From: Siphonodentalium dalli
Lineage: Eukaryota > Mollusca > Scaphopoda > Gadilida > Siphonodentaliidae
Length of the DNA: 64,000 bases
Direction of reading: 5' to 3'
NCBI GenBank assembly: GCA_032622095.1
Contig: CP136061.1
Location: 252,413,582-252,477,581, forward strand
Under the pieces are notes generated by a model. That model saw only the letters and a program-made list of their open reading frames with translations, was not told where the DNA came from and searched no databases. Positions 60,087-64,000 of the stretch are shown here, in pieces. The stretch's first letter is position 1; every line of letters begins with the position of its first letter. The position numbers were made by a program, and so were the translations under genes.

Positions 60087-62140
60087 TTTAGCTCACCTGA
60101 GACGAAGTCTCCGGTGGAGCTATAGTCATCACTCGTCGTCCGTCCGTCAACAATCATCTTCTTCTCCAGAACCGTAAGACGGAACAGGTTCATATTTGGT
60201 GTCGATGTTCCCTAGGTGAATCTCATTCAGATTTGTCCAAATGAGGTCATCAGGTCAATTAGTTGAAAAAGCAGGGCCACAACTCTAATCCTTCATAGTA
60301 ATTCTTAGAACAAATTCTTTTTCCAGAACTATAAGGCCTAATGGGTTCATATTTGGTGTGGATGTTCCCTAAGTGACTCCCATTCAGATTTGTTCAAATG
60401 AGTTCACCAGGTTGATTAGTTGAGAAACCAGGGCCATAACTTATAGTAATTCTTAAAATGACTTCTTCTCAAGGGATATTGTGCTGATTAAGCTTATATT
60501 TGGTACGGAGGGACCTTGGTTGACTAGGGTTCAGATTTGTTCAAATGGGGTTACTGGTTCAAATAGGGGCAGAGCCAGGGACATAACTTTAAAAACAAAA
60601 AATTAAATTTTTGCATTTTGACCTTTAATTTTTGTTTAGGACACATCACAGCCTCACATTTCTTACCTAGATTTTTCTTAGCATGTTCTTCTTCTGTATG
60701 GATTTTGGTATTGTTTATTTAACCCCTTCCACTCTTGTTTTGATATAGAATTCATCCAAGACAGGATTACTCAAACATTTTTCATCTGATCAACACCAAA
60801 TTTGGTATATTAATTTTTGACACTTATATACAGATCAAGTTAAAATATGGGTTTGATCCGATATATTTTAACAGAGTTATGGCCCTTTATAATTCACACC
60901 TCTTTGCTATGCACTATTAATTTTTAAGAGAACACTGAAGCCTGTATTATTGAAAAAGCCAATTTATCATAGTGTGGACACTTGATACTCTTGCTGAAGA
61001 CTGCTTGCTTCAGACCAGTTTACCATGTCATTACATGACATGACATTTACATGTAGATAAATACCTATTCTACCAGAGTCTACAAGAATAAATAGGAATA
61101 GTCCATTGTTCATTTCTCCAAGCCTGGACACAGTGTGTCTGACATTTGCAGAATGAAGTCCCCAGATGGTGAATTTAGTGTTGCTACCCCATACAGCAGG
61201 CTAGCATCATCAAATACACCCTCAATTACCTTATTCTGCTTAGGCCTCATCTTCTGGGACAATTTTTTTTAAAACATGTTTTAAATTTGAAAAAAGTTAC
61301 ACCATTATAACATCTGCAGTTATGAAACTTTACTCTTTAATGAAATTATGGAAACATTCCACCCTCCCCCACCCACCCCCTCCCACATGGCCCAGACCCA
61401 ACCCTGCCATCAACCAACATCCCTTCCAAGCCATATCACCTCTCAATTTAATTAATACCTTTTCTCACCACAGAGGCATATATATCTGTAAAGGTACAGG
61501 TCATTAATTATAGAAACTAGCCAGATGACATGTATTATTCTAAAATCTAAACATATCTGTAGCAATTTAAAAACAAACTGGTGCTTCCATGGTTAGGTGA
61601 TGACTGACATCCAATGATACTGTGAATGGCTTAGATTTCTTCAAGTCTGGAAATAGTGTGTCTGACATTTACAGAGTGAGGTCCCCAGATGGTGAATTTA
61701 GTGTTGCTACCCCATACAGCATGCTAGCATCACCAAATACACCCGCCAGGGACCTAATTCTGCTTAGGCCTCATCTTCTGGGAAGTATCTCAAGTATCAA
61801 ATTGACAGTTTTATTTAGTCACTTTTTTCCACCTGTTCAGTCCCCCTAATTTGCAAAAGATAAAATGCATAATTGAGGTGCTCAATGGGTGTGTATCACC
61901 AACTTCAACTGTAGGACTTCAATCTGTTCCTAGGTTTTATTGGCCATTGAGGCCTAATCAGATTGAGGATGAATTTGGTGATGCTAGCCTGCCTTACAGA
62001 ATATTGTCATTAAATCCACATTTTGGGACCTAATTCTGCAAATGTCAGACATACTTAATTCAGGCTTGGCCATTTCATATTATTTTTTTAATCTGGAACT
62101 AATATTCAAAGAAAATGGGGGGGGGGGTATATATTGGATT
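60087..62140. repeat. Segmental duplication, copy 2
   Basis: In the same orientation and order as 36303-38520: TTTAGCTCACCTGAGAC, GACAGGATTACTCAAACATT, then E-type fold-backs at 61123-61260 and 61644-62070. It lacks the 120-base internal duplication of copy 1. Weaker similarity continues to about 63390 (GTCATTGACTGTCTTGTT). Confidence 0.9.
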
Positions 62141-63700
62141 AAATTTGTCTTCTATCTGTCAGGCTTCCATCCGTCTGCCTGTTGAGATGTCTATCCATCC
62201 ATCTACCAACAATTGATTTATTCTCCATATTAAAAACGGAATGTGTTTATATAGTTCAGTGTGCATGTTCCCTAGGTGTCTCACAATCAGATTTGTTCAA
62301 TTAAGTTCATCACATCAAATATATGTAGGTGCGAAGCCAGGGCCATAACTCTTTCCCTCCATAGTAAGTCTTAAAACAGTTTTTTCTCAAGAACCATTAG
62401 GCCTATATAGCTTATATTTGGTATGGAGGGGCCTTGGGTGACTGGGGTTCAGATTTGTTCATGGGGTCATTTTTAGGAAATGCGGTCCCCAGAGGGTGAA
62501 TTCGGTGATGTTAGTCCACCTTGCAGAATATTGTCATTAAATTCACCTGTAAAGGTCAGACACTAAATACAGACTCGACTGTTCCAATATTAGTTTCTTA
62601 ACCAGCACTTATCCAAGTGAAATCATACCCTGATTTTTCAAAGAAAAATTGGGGGTTATATTGATATTACTAGATGAATGGATCTCATAGATGAGGATTC
62701 ACATGTTCTAATAGGGGCAGAGATAAGAGATATAACTCTCCTCTATGCTGTTTGGTACTGGTATAATAATATTGATTTCTAGACAGCCTGGGTGGGGGCA
62801 ATGTTTGAAACAATTGGGAGGGAGTGTAGAGGGGTGGAGATTTGATCCCCCCTATTTTGATCAAAAGTTAAAAATTTCATGCCCGATACTAAATTAGTTG
62901 TAGAATAGATGTTCACACCAAAAATAAGTTAGAACTGTTCTCGTAGTTTGGTTTGATTTTCTAACATGTATGTTTTAAAACCATCAGTCCATATGTTTCT
63001 ACTTCAGGTTAAACTGTTGGACCGAATTGGCCACAAATTTTAACTTTATGGGGGTGTCAGGTTGGTAATTATCAAACGTTTGAGAGCTTGAAGTACTGGT
63101 ACCAGTCGTAAAATTCAACCTAAGAGGAATGTACAAAATGATTTTTGTGAACTTAGTACTGTGGTATGGTTGTCCTCTTTAAAAGGTAAGAGGTTGGAAA
63201 TTTGTCAGTGATGTGCAATTAGAAATTTCAAGGTGAAGAGCCCTGCTCATTTGAGAACATCCAGCTATGTCCATGTTTAGAACTTAAGTGATTTTGTCAA
63301 GTACTGACTCTTGTAGTCTTCAGAGTCCCTGTCTTCTCAGTCCTTACAGTCCAGTGAGCGACCCACAGTCATTGACTGTCTTGTTATAAATATTTTTACT
63401 GCTCAAAAAGATGTCACCTATTACTGACTCATTGACTCCCTTTGAATTTTAAAAGTGCCCAGCAATTCTTAAACCTTTCATGACAGGAGCTGTGGTGGTG
63501 TAGTATTAAAGATCCTGTGCCTGTGCATTCTCATATATGCGAGTCTCCCACAGAGAGTGCCTATACATCGCTTCCATGTGAAAACATATGGCCGAGCCAT
63601 TGTGATTACGTACCTATAGTTAAAAAAGGATGCTTAGTTTACTGTGAATCTAGTTCAATGGCATCAAGTCTTTTGAATTTCTGTTAGAATTGTGTCCATT
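62141..63700. other. Diverged repeat sequence, no gene recognised
   Basis: Has TCAGATTTGTTCA-type repeats (62170-62470), an E fragment (62478-62560), a segment similar to 39450-39500 (GAATGGATCTCATAGATG) and a hairpin-module fragment at about 63520 (GCATTCTCATATATGCGAG). Confidence 0.5.
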
Positions 63701-63708
63701 GTATCATA

Positions 63709-63948
63709 CAGTAATGCCCTAAATAATCGACTCCTTAACCACAGCAGAATTATGGGTAATTTTTCTGGATTTAGTCGGAAATATGGCTTGTTGCCATTCA
63801 TCGGAAAGCTATCAATGAGAGCTTTCTGATGAATGGTATCAATGAGAGCTTTCTGATGAATAGCAACAAGCCATATTTCTGACTAAATCCGGAAAAATTA
63901 CCCATAATTCTGCTGTGGTTAAGGAGTCATTTATTTAGGGCATTACTG
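63709..63948. mobile_element. Fold-back MITE-D copy 7 with tip duplication
   Basis: CAGTAATGCCCTAAATAATC to TTTAGGGCATTACTG, TA-flanked. The hairpin tip contains a direct duplication of ATCAATGAGAGCTTTCTGAT (about 63811 and 63838). Confidence 0.92.
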
Positions 63949-64000
63949 TACTTTAAGAATATAAAAAGGTTCCTAGTGGGCAAAGAAAAGAAGACATTTT

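Overview
The window is eukaryotic, AT-rich and intron-rich, and most of it is repetitive. It looks like the genome of a marine invertebrate, most likely a lophotrochozoan such as a mollusc. That placement is inference. It rests on dispersed elements with CCGTCCGTCCG tracts, elements starting TTTAGCTCACCTGAG, elements bounded by TACCCCC/GGGGGTA, many fold-back MITEs and a tRNA-derived SINE. No bacterial operons, rRNA genes or functional tRNA genes were seen.

One protein-coding gene can be supported, and it runs through most of the window on the + strand. It is a complete FAAH2-like fatty-acid amide hydrolase with seven coding exons: 8684-8866, 11222-11441, 21924-22133, 23199-23318, 33194-33351, 41650-41748 and 47258-47842. 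The exons join in frame with GT/AG junctions into a 524-residue amidase-signature protein. The predicted catalytic residues are Lys128, Ser203 and Ser227, with the spacing known for FAAH enzymes. An AG acceptor just before the first ATG suggests an untranslated 5' exon upstream. A CpG-containing stretch with a TGACGTCA site at about 5.65-6.25 kb is a weak promoter candidate.

Layout: 1-8.6 kb is upstream sequence with a TA-flanked non-autonomous transposon (381-1390), a GCGCTTAAGCGC repeat cluster (3.5-4.5 kb) and dead elements. Intron 1 (8.9-11.2 kb) holds short element remnants. Intron 2 (11.4-21.9 kb) holds a MITE, a LINE 3' end, an 87-bp minisatellite, a decayed LINE ORF1 on the minus strand, a SINE, fold-back MITEs and a decayed GC-rich retroelement with inverted arms. 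Intron 3 (22.1-23.2 kb) begins with extra tandem copies of the exon 3 end. Intron 4 (23.3-33.2 kb) is almost filled by a 4.9-kb G-tract minisatellite and a 3.5-kb satellite of about 162-bp monomers. Intron 5 (33.4-41.6 kb) holds a hAT-type element nested in a long-TIR element, many fold-back elements and half of a segmental duplication. Intron 6 (41.7-47.3 kb) holds a 1.3-kb DNA transposon nested in another repeat, more MITEs, and two decoy copies of the exon 7 start. Downstream (47.9-64 kb) is repeats, several short-unit arrays, and the second copy of the segmental duplication (60.1-62.1 kb).

The most unusual signal is that three exon borders of this one gene are partially duplicated together with their splice sites: the exon 2 donor, the exon 3 donor (five or six times) and the exon 7 acceptor (three times). 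Using the second exon 3 donor would insert exactly 22 residues in frame and duplicate the motif containing catalytic Ser203. A second pattern is a roughly 69-bp hairpin module shared between MITE families with different ends. A third is that fold-back elements have arms resembling each other more than they resemble other copies.
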